Source: Deinococcus planocerae (GTDB lineage: Bacteria; Deinococcota; Deinococci; Deinococcales; Deinococcaceae). From it: a DNA stretch of 64,000 nt. Below, piece by piece: positions 25,287-35,710 of this stretch. The notes under the pieces are model-generated. The model was not told where the DNA came from and did not search any database. It saw nothing but the letters and a program-made list of their open reading frames with translations. Numbering within the stretch: the first letter of the stretch is position 1; each line of letters opens with the position of its first letter. Where the stretch lies: the NCBI RefSeq assembly GCF_002869765.1, contig NZ_PNOR01000001.1:160505-224504 (forward strand), written 5' to 3'. A program made the position numbers and the translations under genes.

Positions 25287-28200
25287 CGGTTGGCGCTGTA
25301 GACGCCGCGTTCACGGCGGCCGCCCTGCTCGACCAGGTGGTTCAGGTGCTGCACGACCACACCCTGGGCGACGAGGCCAAAGAGGAGCAGGGCTTGAAGC
25401 TCTTGCAACATCCTTCCATCGACGTGCGGCGCGCCGTCGCCTCCGCCCTGCCCGCCCGCCTGGGCGACCTCCACCCCGGCGCCGCGTTCGCCCGGCTCAG
25501 GAACATCCAGGGCCAGTTGCTGGACCCTGAACCCGGCCTCGCCCCACGGGCCACGGCGGACATGCTGATCGAGCGCGTGACCCGTCAGGTGCTGGAGCAG
25601 TACCACGAGTCGTACCGCGAGCGTGAGGCCCTGGCCCAATTCATCAGCGTGCCCGGTGAGGTCGTCGCCCTGATCCAGGAACGCCTCCCCCGCCGGATGG
25701 ACAAGCTGCGGGAGGGCCCCGCGGCGTGGAAGGTCCCCGTCCTCGAACGGGTTCTGGCGCAGCTTCAGGACCTCCACGGCCGTCTCGGCGCGGCGGAGAC
25801 GGCGACGGGGGACCCGGACAGCGTCGCCACCACGCTGCTCGACGCGCTGTTCTACGAGATCGGGCTGATCAACCACCGCCAGGACCGGGCCTACGCCCGC
25901 ATCACCCTCACGCTCACCGGTCAAGCTCCCGCAGTGCGGGGCGCTCTGATCCGGCAGTTGCTCCGCCGGATGGACGAGGTGCGGGACACCGACGCCTACG
26001 TCTTCGAGTACGTGCTCAAGAACGTCCTGGGAGCGCTCCTGGAGGTGGAACGGCCTCTCCCCGAGAACCTGACGGACGAGGTGTTCGCCTGGGCCGGGCG
26101 GTATCACTCGTTCCAGATCGGTCACCAGGCGTTCTTCCCGCAGTTGCGCGAGCTGGTGGAAGCGCGGCTGGCCCGGGAAGACGGAGTGCCTGCCACGGTC
26201 GTCGCCAGCCTGCGGCGAACCGACCTCACGTCCTCCCGGTACGGCGCTTCCGGGCTTCGGCCCCTGGTGGACCGGCTGCCCGACCCGGTCCTCAACCCCG
26301 GTGAGGCGTGGAGCGACGCCCTGCTGGGGGCCCTGAACACCCTGGAAGAGCCGGAGGCCTGGCGCGAACTCATCCGCCACGCGCTGACCGCCACGAGTGC
26401 CAAGCCCACCGCCGCGTGGCTGAAGAAGGCGACTCCCTTGCTGAGCCGCATCGGCCACGAGGCGTTCTCCGCCCGGGTCCTGTCCTGGCTCACCATGGTG
26501 GGCAGCGCCCGCACCTTTGCGCTGGAGAACCCGCCTTTCCAGAAGTACGACGTGAACGCGACCTTCGACGAGTACAACGTCGACGCGCTGCGGGGGCTGA
26601 TCTGGCTGCTGGGCACCCTGGAACCCAGAGACGACCACGCCCGGGCCCTCGCGCGCCTCGTCGAGACGGCGCTGAGGAAGGTCGCCCGGCTGGGCCCCCG
26701 CAGTCCCAAACTCGCCAACGCGGGCGTGTACGCCCTGGGGCAACTCCATTCCCCCCTCGCCGTGGCCCAACTGGCCCGCCTGAAAACCCGCGTCACCTTC
26801 AAGACGACCCTCGGCGAGATTGAAAGGGCCCTGGGGCAAGCCGCCGAGCGCGCCGGGCTGTCGAAGGAGGACCTGGAAGAACTGAGTGTTCCCGGCTTCG
26901 GCCTCGAACCCGGCGGCGTCCGGACCGTGGAGTTGGGCGACGTCACCGCGACCCTCCAGGTCCACGGGAACAGGGTCGATCTCACCTGGGTGGACGGACG
27001 GGGCAAGACGCTCAAGAGCGCGCCCGGCAAGGTCAAAGGCGAGTTCGCCGAGGAAGTGGGCGAGCTCAAGGCGGCCGTGAGGGACATCGGCGCGACCCTC
27101 GGCGCTCAGGCGCACCGCATCGAGTCGTTCGTCCTGCGGCAGACACGCTGGCCGTACCCGGTGTGGCGCGAACGGTACCTCGACCACCCCCTGATCGGCA
27201 CGCTCGCCGCGCGGCTCATCTGGACGTTCACCGAGGACGGCTGGATGCGCAGTGGGATGTGGCACCAGGGCCAGTTCGTGGACGCGCGGGGCACCTCATT
27301 CGAGGTTCCTGCCGGGGCCGAGGTGACGCTCTGGCACCCCGTGCCCGCCGGGCGGGAGGAGGTGGTGGCGTGGCGGGCCTGGCTGGAGGAGCGGGGCGTC
27401 ACGCAACCCTTCAAGCAGGCGCACCGCGAGGTGTACCTGCTCACCGACGCCGAGCGGGCCACGCGGGTGTACTCCAACCGCTTCGCGGCACACATCCTGC
27501 GCCAGCACCAGTTCAACCAGCTCTGCGCCCTGCGGGGCTGGCGAAACACCCTGCGGCTGATGGTGGACGACTCGTATCCCCCGGCCACGCTCGAACTGCC
27601 CCTCTGGGACCTGCGCGCGGAGTACTGGGTGGAGGGCGTCGGGGAGAATTACGGCGGGGACACCACCGAGAGCGGGACCTACCTGCGGCTGATCACTGAT
27701 CAGGTCCGGTTCTACCGCCTGGACGCCGCCCAGAACGCCGCCCACGCCGGGGGCGGTGGGTACGGGCCGAGCTGGCGTTTCCCTATCCCCGCCGAACCCG
27801 TGCCGCTGGAGGATGTGCCGCCGCTCGTGCTCAGCGAGGTGCTGCGTGACGTGGACCTGTTCGTGGGCGTCTCCAGCGTCGGCAACGACCCCACCTGGCA
27901 AGACGGCGGGCCGGAAGGGCGATACCGGGAGTACTGGCAGAGCTACAGCTTCGGCGACCTGGGCGCGACCGCTCAGACCCGCCGGGAGGTGCTGGCCCGT
28001 CTTCTGCCGCGGCTTAACCTCAAAGACCGCTGCACGGTCACCGAGAAGTTCCTGGTGGTGCGCGGTGATGTGCGCACGTACAAGGTCCACCTGGGCAGCG
28101 GGAACATCCTGATGGAGCCGAACGACCAGTACCTGTGCATCGTGCCCGCGCGCGGGGTGGAGGGATCACAGGAGGGGGTGTTTGTGCCCTTCGAGGGGGA

Positions 28201-28297
28201 CGGGGTGCTGACGGTGATCCTGAGCAAGGCGTTCTTGCTGGCGAACGACACCCGCATCACGGATCCCACCATCCTCAGCCAGATCGCCCTTCGCTAA
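25283..28297 (+). CDS. DUF4132 domain-containing protein
   Basis: A 1004-residue cytosolic protein. The first 550 residues are helical, HEAT-like repeats (for example LQHPSIDVRRAVASALPARL and LANAGVYALGQLHSPLAVAQ). The C-terminal third has the features of the DUF4132/MolR-like family: RWPYPVWRERYLDHPLIGTL, ARLIWTF, KQAHREVYLLTDAE, and the ending KVHLGSGNILMEPNDQYLCI. The function of the family is unknown. It is translationally coupled to the small Gly-Gly-ending protein upstream. Downstream is a terminator shared with a convergent TetR gene, so the operon is just these two genes. Confidence 0.8.
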   Translation: MTVGAVDAAFTAAALLDQVVQVLHDHTLGDEAKEEQGLKLLQHPSIDVRRAVASALPARLGDLHPGAAFARLRNIQGQLLDPEPGLAPRATADMLIERVTRQVLEQYHESYREREALAQFISVPGEVVALIQERLPRRMDKLREGPAAWKVPVLERVLAQLQDLHGRLGAAETATGDPDSVATTLLDALFYEIGLINHRQDRAYARITLTLTGQAPAVRGALIRQLLRRMDEVRDTDAYVFEYVLKNVLGALLEVERPLPENLTDEVFAWAGRYHSFQIGHQAFFPQLRELVEARLAREDGVPATVVASLRRTDLTSSRYGASGLRPLVDRLPDPVLNPGEAWSDALLGALNTLEEPEAWRELIRHALTATSAKPTAAWLKKATPLLSRIGHEAFSARVLSWLTMVGSARTFALENPPFQKYDVNATFDEYNVDALRGLIWLLGTLEPRDDHARALARLVETALRKVARLGPRSPKLANAGVYALGQLHSPLAVAQLARLKTRVTFKTTLGEIERALGQAAERAGLSKEDLEELSVPGFGLEPGGVRTVELGDVTATLQVHGNRVDLTWVDGRGKTLKSAPGKVKGEFAEEVGELKAAVRDIGATLGAQAHRIESFVLRQTRWPYPVWRERYLDHPLIGTLAARLIWTFTEDGWMRSGMWHQGQFVDARGTSFEVPAGAEVTLWHPVPAGREEVVAWRAWLEERGVTQPFKQAHREVYLLTDAERATRVYSNRFAAHILRQHQFNQLCALRGWRNTLRLMVDDSYPPATLELPLWDLRAEYWVEGVGENYGGDTTESGTYLRLITDQVRFYRLDAAQNAAHAGGGGYGPSWRFPIPAEPVPLEDVPPLVLSEVLRDVDLFVGVSSVGNDPTWQDGGPEGRYREYWQSYSFGDLGATAQTRREVLARLLPRLNLKDRCTVTEKFLVVRGDVRTYKVHLGSGNILMEPNDQYLCIVPARGVEGSQEGVFVPFEGDGVLTVILSKAFLLANDTRITDPTILSQIALR

Positions 28298-28450
28298 GGC
28301 TCGACAGATCAGGTATGCGCCGATGACGATGGGGTGGACACCGGGGCACCCCATCCTCAGCGATGAGGACGCCGCTGGTTGACCGTGTCGGTGCGTTGTC
28401 AAGCTTCAACGGCCCCCGCAACCCGGACGAAATACACGTGAGGGCGTAGA

Positions 28451-28482
28451 CAGGAGGGGGGCCGGATCACGGCCCCCTCCTG
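28451..28482. terminator. Shared hairpin between convergent genes
   Basis: CAGGAGGGGGGCC (28451-28463) pairs with GGCCCCCTCCTG (28471-28482) with one bulged base and a seven-base loop. Only a short TTTA follows, so it is a weak intrinsic signal but a very stable stem. It separates the DUF4132 gene from the convergent TetR gene and could serve both. Confidence 0.6.
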
Positions 28483-28554
28483 CTTTACACGGCTCAGGCC
28501 GCTGCCCGTTCCAAATCGCGCCGGGTGGCAGCGTGCGCCTCATTGAACAGGACG

Positions 28555-29205
28555 TCAGGAGCGTGCTGCCGAGGCCATGCCCCCCCGAAGGCTGGCGATG
28601 AGGAGGTCAAGGGCGAGGTCGAACGTCGCGTCGGTGCCCTCAGCGGGCACCGGGAGGTCTGGGAGGGTGCGGTAGCGCGCCCTTTGCCGTCCGGCGGCGT
28701 CGACTTTCGCACGGGACACGTCCGTGTGGAACGTGCCGTCGAGTTCGGCGCGCAGGTAGCCGACCAGGAAGGTGAGCAGGAGTTGCCCGGTGGGCAGGAC
28801 GAGCGCGTCGGGAAGACCTGAGCGGCGGAGCAGGGTGTAGAAGGCGTCGAGAGCGTCGAGTTCACGCGCTGTGGGGGCATGCGGCCCCAGGAAGTCGGTC
28901 AGGAAGCTGGGGTGACGCCGGGCCAGGCGGCGGAAGCTCTGCGCGAAGCGGCGCAACTGTTCCTCCCACGTTCCCCCGCTGTCCTGGGGCAGTTCGAGGT
29001 CATCGAGAATGCTGAGGTAGACCGCATGGAGCAACTCGTCCTTGGTGGCGTAGTAGTGGTAGACCGCCTTGGAACTCACGCCCAGCGCGGCGGCGAGTTT
29101 GCGGGTGCTCAGGGCGTCAACGCCGTCTCGGTCGATCATGCGCAGCGCGACCGAGGTGATGCGTTCGGGAGTCAAGAGGGGTTGGTCGGCGGGAGGTCTG
29201 GGCAT
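28555..29205 (-). CDS. TetR family regulator of the P450 gene
   Basis: A 216-residue TetR repressor. The HTH reads LSTRKLAAALGVSSKAVYHY with YATKDELLHAVY, and the C-terminal part resembles the TetR_C all-helical dimer domain. It is divergent from a fused P450-reductase gene, 146 bp apart. The gap contains three related repeats (29225, 29253, 29304) that look like binding sites. A comparable layout is known for Bacillus megaterium BM3, whose gene is next to the TetR-type repressor Bm3R1 that answers to fatty acids and barbiturates. It likely represses both genes here. Confidence 0.9.
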   Translation of the reverse strand: MPRPPADQPLLTPERITSVALRMIDRDGVDALSTRKLAAALGVSSKAVYHYYATKDELLHAVYLSILDDLELPQDSGGTWEEQLRRFAQSFRRLARRHPSFLTDFLGPHAPTARELDALDAFYTLLRRSGLPDALVLPTGQLLLTFLVGYLRAELDGTFHTDVSRAKVDAAGRQRARYRTLPDLPVPAEGTDATFDLALDLLIASLRGGMASAARS

Positions 29206-29224
29206 GGTGGTCTCTTGATTTTAC

Positions 29225-29316
29225 TACGCGGTGAGGAGTAGAGTGCCGTTGCTACGCAGTGGGGAGTAAGTTTCGAGGGCGTGGCGTTCTCTGCCCCAAT
29301 AACTACTCACTGCGTA
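29225..29316. promoter_or_regulatory. Three operator-like repeats between TetR and P450 genes
   Basis: Three related sequences lie in the divergent promoter region: TACGCGGTGAGGAGTA at 29225-29240, TACGCAGTGGGGAGTA at 29253-29268, and TACTCACTGCGTA at 29304-29316. Each has inverted half-sites TAC(G/T)C and G(A/C)GTA. The first two are 28 bp apart, so they face the same side of the helix less than perfectly. They are the probable binding sites of the adjacent TetR protein. Confidence 0.65.
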
Positions 29317-29351
29317 AATACCTTTCTTTCCTCTGCCTCTTTGGAGTCGCC

Positions 29352-32300
29352 ATGACACAGATCCTCGCCCCCATCCCCAGCCCGCTCAAGCACCCCCAGT
29401 ACGGGCACCTGCACTATCTCGCGGGCGACGCGCCCGTCTTGAACTTCTTCCAGCTCGCGCAGCACATCCCGGAGGGTATCTTCGGGCTCGACATCCAGGG
29501 CCGCACCTTCATCCAGGCGTACGACCCGGACCTGGTCGCCGAACTCACCGACGAGCGCCGTTTCCAGAAGCGCATCCACCCGAGCTACACGAATGTCCGC
29601 CATCTGGGCGGCGACGGTCTCTTCACCGCCGACAGCGCCGAGCCCAACTGGGGTAAGGCGCACCGCATCCTGCTGCCCGCCTTCTCGCAGCGGGCGATGA
29701 AGGGCTACTTCGGGCAGATGCTGGAGGTGGCGCACAACCTCGTGGGCAAGTGGGAGCGCACCGGGGGTCAGGACGTGCGCGTGGCCGACGACATGACGCG
29801 GCTGACCCTCGACACCATCTCGCTCTCGGGCTTCGACTACCGCTTCCAGTCCTTCGAGGAGGACGAGTTGCACCCCTTCCTGCAAGCGCTGGCGCGGGCC
29901 ATGCACCACACCATGACGATGAGTGCCCGCCCGTCCGTCCTCACCCCCGAGATGGAGGAGGCCGACCGGGCGTACTGGGCCGACATCGCCGCCATGAACG
30001 ACCTCGTGGACGAGGTGATCCGGGAGCGGCGTGAGCACGGCGGGGGCGGGAACGACCTCCTCGGCCTGATGCTGAACGCCACCGACCCCGAGACTGGCGG
30101 GCGGCTCAGCGACGAGAACATCCGCTATCAGGTCATGACCTTCCTGATCGCCGGGCACGAGACCACGAGCGGCCTCTTGGCCTTCACGCTCTACCTGCTG
30201 TTGCGCCACCCGCACGTCCTCGCGCAGGCTTACGCGGAGGTGGACCGGCTGCTTCCCGGTGACGCCGTGCCCACCTACGACACGGTGATGCGGCTCGACG
30301 TCCTGCCGCGCATCCTCGACGAGGCGCTGCGTTTCTGGAGCACGATTCCCAACTACGCGGTCACCGCCCTGCGCGACGAGGTGATCGGCGGCAAGTACGA
30401 GATCAAGAAGGGGCAGCAGGTCGCCCTCCTGATCCCCGCCCTGCACCGGCACCCCAAGGCGTGGACGAACCCCGACGAGTTCGACATCGACCGCTGGACG
30501 CCCGAGAACCGCCGCACCCACCACCCCGCCGCCTACAAGCCCTTCGGCAACGGGACGCGGGCCTGCATCGGTCGCCAGTTTGCCCTCACGGAGGCCAAGC
30601 TCGCCCTGCTGCTGATCCTCCAGAAGTTCGCGCTGGTTGACCCCTACGACTACCACCTCAAGGTCAAGCAGAGCCTGACCATCAAGCCCGAGGACTTCGT
30701 GATCCGGGTCCGCGAGCGCCGGCCCCACGAGCGGTTCAGCGTGACGGTGCCTGTGCCCCTGGAGCCGCAGCAGGACCTGGGCAGCGTGAGCGTCGCAGGC
30801 ACCGGCGTTGCCCTGACCGTCGCGTACGGCTCGAACCTGGGGACGACCGAGGACCTCGCCAGCCGCGTCGCCGACTACGCCACCCGCGCGGGCTTCCAGA
30901 CGCGCCTCACCACCCTGGACGATCTGGTGAACAACGTTCCCAACGAGGGCCTGCTCTTGGTCACGACCGCCACCTATAACGGCGCCGCCCCTGACAACGC
31001 CGGGCGTTTCGACGCCTGGACGCAGGAGGGCGGTCTGGCCGAGGGGAGCCTCCAGAATCTGCGCTTCGCCCTGCTGGGGACGGGCAACACCCAGTGGGTG
31101 ACCTACCAGGCCTTCCCCAGGCGGGTGGAGGCGGCGCTGCTGAAGGCGGGCGCCCAGCCCCTCGTCCCGCGCGGCGAGGCGGATGCGAACGGCGACTTCG
31201 ACGGCATGGTGAACGCGTGGTTCAAAATTCTGCTGCACAAGGTGTCCGAGGAGTTCGGGACCTCCGCCCAAGAACCGGACGGCCCCCGCTACGAACTCGA
31301 CCTGCTCACCGAGGCGGACGTGCGCCCCGCGGTCGTCTCCGAAAAGGCGTACGGCCTGAGGGTTATCTCCGGCGAGGAACTCGTCGACGACCCCACCGGG
31401 CTGTGGGACTTCAGCCAGGAACCGCCCAGGCCCTCCACGAGGGCGATCACCTTCGAGCTGCCGGAGGGCGTCACCTACGACACGGGCGACCACATCGCCG
31501 TCTTCGCCAAGAACGGGCCACGGCTGGTGGAGTGGGCAGCGGGGAAGCTCCGCCTGAACCCCCATCAGGTCGTGCGGCTGCGGCAAAACGGCAACCGCAA
31601 ATCTCACCTGCCGCTGAACACGCCGGTCACCGTGGAGGTGCTGCTCTGCGAGTTCGTGGAACTCCAGGACGTGGCGACCCGCGCGAACATCGAGACGCTC
31701 CTCACGCACACCCCGTGCCCGTGGACGACCCGGCAACTGAGGGCCTACCTCGACGACGCGAAGTACGAGGCGGAGATTCGCAAGCGGGGCCTCTCGGTCC
31801 TGGGGCTGCTCGACCGCTTCCCCGCCGTGGAACTCCCGCTTCAGGTCTTCCTGGAGCTGTGCCCGCCGATCCGCCCCCGGTTCTACTCCATCTCGTCGTC
31901 GCCGCTGGTGGCGCCGCGTACCCCAAGCTTGACCGTGGGCCTGCTGGAAGCGCCCTCCTGGGCCGGTGCCGGGCAGTTCCGCGGCCTCGCCAGCGCCTAC
32001 CTGGGCCGGGTGCAGCCGGGCGATACCGTCTTCGGCTACGTCCGCAGGCCCAACCCGCCCTTCCGTCCCCCGGTGGACCCCAGGACGCCCATGATCCTCG
32101 TCGGGCCCGGCACGGGCGTCGCCCCCCTGCGCGGTTTCGTGGAGGAGCGGGCGGCGCAGCGGGCGGCAGGACAGCCTGTCGGTCTCTCCAAGGTGTTCTA
32201 CGGCTGCCGTCACCCCGAGCACGACTTCTTCTACCGGGAAGACTTCGAGGCTTGGCAGCGTGAGGGGATCGCGGAAATCCACACGGCGTACTCGGCCGTC

Positions 32301-32552
32301 GAGGGTTACCCCCACCGCTTCGTGCAGGACGCCATTGCCGGGGACCAGGAGGGTGTCTGGTCGCTGATTGAGGCGGGCGCGAGCATCTTCGTCTGCGGGG
32401 ACGGCGTGCGGATGGCCCCCGCCGTGCGGCAGACCTTCGCCCACCTCTACCGTGAGAAGACGGGGGGGACCGCGGAGGAGGCCGAAGCCTGGGTCGCCGG
32501 GCTGATGGAGGAGGGCCGCTACCAGCAGGACGTGTTCGGCGCCAGCAAGTAA
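29352..32552 (+). CDS. Self-sufficient cytochrome P450/NADPH-P450 reductase (CYP102, BM3-like)
   Basis: A 1066-residue fusion, close to the 1049 of P450 BM3. The P450 half has DGLFTADSAEPNWGKAHRIL, the I-helix oxygen motif FLIAGHETTSG near residue 267, the ExxR helix LDEALRFW and the haem-binding loop FGNGTRACIGRQFAL with Cys405. After a linker the FMN flavodoxin domain begins (VAYGSNLGTTEDLA). FAD and NADPH domains follow with RPRFYSISSSPLV, MILVGPGTGVAPLRGFVEER and IFVCGDGVRMAP. Such enzymes hydroxylate fatty acids near the omega end using NADPH and oxygen. I start at ATG 29352, where homology to BM3 begins. Regulation is by the divergent TetR. Confidence 0.96.
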   Translation: MTQILAPIPSPLKHPQYGHLHYLAGDAPVLNFFQLAQHIPEGIFGLDIQGRTFIQAYDPDLVAELTDERRFQKRIHPSYTNVRHLGGDGLFTADSAEPNWGKAHRILLPAFSQRAMKGYFGQMLEVAHNLVGKWERTGGQDVRVADDMTRLTLDTISLSGFDYRFQSFEEDELHPFLQALARAMHHTMTMSARPSVLTPEMEEADRAYWADIAAMNDLVDEVIRERREHGGGGNDLLGLMLNATDPETGGRLSDENIRYQVMTFLIAGHETTSGLLAFTLYLLLRHPHVLAQAYAEVDRLLPGDAVPTYDTVMRLDVLPRILDEALRFWSTIPNYAVTALRDEVIGGKYEIKKGQQVALLIPALHRHPKAWTNPDEFDIDRWTPENRRTHHPAAYKPFGNGTRACIGRQFALTEAKLALLLILQKFALVDPYDYHLKVKQSLTIKPEDFVIRVRERRPHERFSVTVPVPLEPQQDLGSVSVAGTGVALTVAYGSNLGTTEDLASRVADYATRAGFQTRLTTLDDLVNNVPNEGLLLVTTATYNGAAPDNAGRFDAWTQEGGLAEGSLQNLRFALLGTGNTQWVTYQAFPRRVEAALLKAGAQPLVPRGEADANGDFDGMVNAWFKILLHKVSEEFGTSAQEPDGPRYELDLLTEADVRPAVVSEKAYGLRVISGEELVDDPTGLWDFSQEPPRPSTRAITFELPEGVTYDTGDHIAVFAKNGPRLVEWAAGKLRLNPHQVVRLRQNGNRKSHLPLNTPVTVEVLLCEFVELQDVATRANIETLLTHTPCPWTTRQLRAYLDDAKYEAEIRKRGLSVLGLLDRFPAVELPLQVFLELCPPIRPRFYSISSSPLVAPRTPSLTVGLLEAPSWAGAGQFRGLASAYLGRVQPGDTVFGYVRRPNPPFRPPVDPRTPMILVGPGTGVAPLRGFVEERAAQRAAGQPVGLSKVFYGCRHPEHDFFYREDFEAWQREGIAEIHTAYSAVEGYPHRFVQDAIAGDQEGVWSLIEAGASIFVCGDGVRMAPAVRQTFAHLYREKTGGTAEEAEAWVAGLMEEGRYQQDVFGASK

Positions 32553-32861
32553 CGGTGGGGGAAGGTCGCCCCTTCTCCCTTCCCCTTGGTCGTCTCGGCG
32601 GCATCACCGCCATCTGACCGGCTCCGGACGATGCCGTCGCCGCGCACGACTGACCGTGGACCCGGCGCCGCGCTCACGCTGCACGACGTTCCTCATGGGC
32701 CATCAACCGGCCCTCGCGCAGGTCGGCCAATGAAAAACCCACCCACCTCACCGCCCGACCCCGCAGGCCGTCCACGTCTAGGAGGCACCGCCGCGCTCGT
32801 GCGGCTCGCTCCTGGACACGGGCTGCGAAACCGTGGCCTGGCGTCCTTCCGTTGGTGCCTT
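32553..32861. other. Gap of about 310 bp
   Basis: No supported gene between the P450 stop and the DnaE2 remnant. The frames present are shadows. A GC-rich imperfect stem follows the P450 stop (about 32556-32580) but lacks a T-run. Confidence 0.4.
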
Positions 32862-33100
32862 GACGCACCGGGGCCGTCAACGGCGGCTTCGCCTTCTAAG
32901 TGTTGGAGGACGGCATGAGCCGGGTGCAGGCCGTCCTCTCCCCGGACCTGTGGGAGGCCCACCGGGTCCCGTTGCGGGATGCCCGGGCGTTGATCGTGCA
33001 GGGGGAGGTGACCGTGCGGGGGCGGGCGGTCACGGTGCACGTGCTGCGGCTGAGGGAGCTGCCCGTAGGCGGGGTGCGGCAGGCAGCCGATCAGGGCGTG
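32862..33100 (+). pseudogene. Error-prone DNA polymerase DnaE2, C-terminal remnant
   Basis: The frame reads GAVNGGFAF, a TAA stop, then VLEDGMSRVQAVLSPDLWEA, HRVPLRDARALIVQGEVTVR and VTVHVLRLRELP. This is the OB-fold region near the end of DnaE-type polymerases, where the motif GFAFLTLEDxxGxVQxV is standard. The in-frame TAA (32897-32899) falls exactly within that motif. Everything upstream, including the polymerase core, is gone. The last part (after about 33060) is degraded. It is the relic of a mutagenic repair polymerase. Confidence 0.6.
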
Positions 33101-33305
33101 GATCAGGTGAGGAACGCGCGCCCTGGTGGCTGTTCGCCCTCGCGGCGGCTGATCCGGCTGACTTTCCCCGGCCAGGAAAATTCGGCGCAATTCGGGGAGC
33201 GAGGGCGGAGGACGCACGTCCGGGGAACAACGTCCCTTGGCTCCAGCCTGGGCCAAGAGCGGGACGACACAGCGTCATGAGCGCCGGCGGCCAGAGGCCG
33301 TGCGG

Positions 33306-35216
<1,911 letters not shown>

Positions 35217-35710
35217 GAACACCTCCGCAAAGCGGCCATCTGCCCTCTGGTGAGAGGCGGAGGGCGGGGGGTCATCCTGAGAGTACGCCACCCTGGACCC
35301 GTCAGACCCGGGGCCGTGACGGGAAGCTCTGACGCAACGCACCGTGGAAACGCCGCCGTTCTGGACAGCCTTGCGGCGTGGGGTGCAGAAGTTGGCAAGG
35401 TGCCGAGGACGCGCTCGTCAGCTCTTCGGCTCCTGGAGGGAGAACCCGGGCCTGCCGGCGGCAGCCGTCTGGCTCTGGCCCGGCCCAGGTTGTCTGGACC
35501 TTCGGAACGTTCAGATTACCGCACCCCCGCTTCCGGAGCGCCTTGCTCTGCGAAACGGCTTCCCTGTAGGCTGCGGGAGCAGCGCAGTTCAGCGTCCGGC
35601 CCTTTGCCCGGCGACCCCGGCCTCATCCCACCGCCGCCCTTCGCCTCGGCGGGAACGCGGCGGGCGCCCACCGGGGTCCATGTGGAGACGCGCCTGCAAG
35701 GAGAGGCACC
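35217..35710. other. Divergent intergenic region, about 490 bp
   Basis: It separates the acyl-CoA synthetase and alcohol dehydrogenase genes, so it should hold both promoters. I find no strong -35/-10 pair and no coding sequence; open frames are shadows. The alcohol dehydrogenase ribosome site (AAGGAG) is at the right end. Confidence 0.4.

Noticed and set aside
25019..27265. 748-codon minus-strand frame opposite the DUF4132 gene
   Set aside because: His/Gln/Gly/Arg-rich shadow translation; the plus-strand frame has consistent protein character and a coupled start.
29307..32444. 1045-codon open frame opposite the P450 gene
   Set aside because: Fully antisense to the BM3-like fusion, with no family features.
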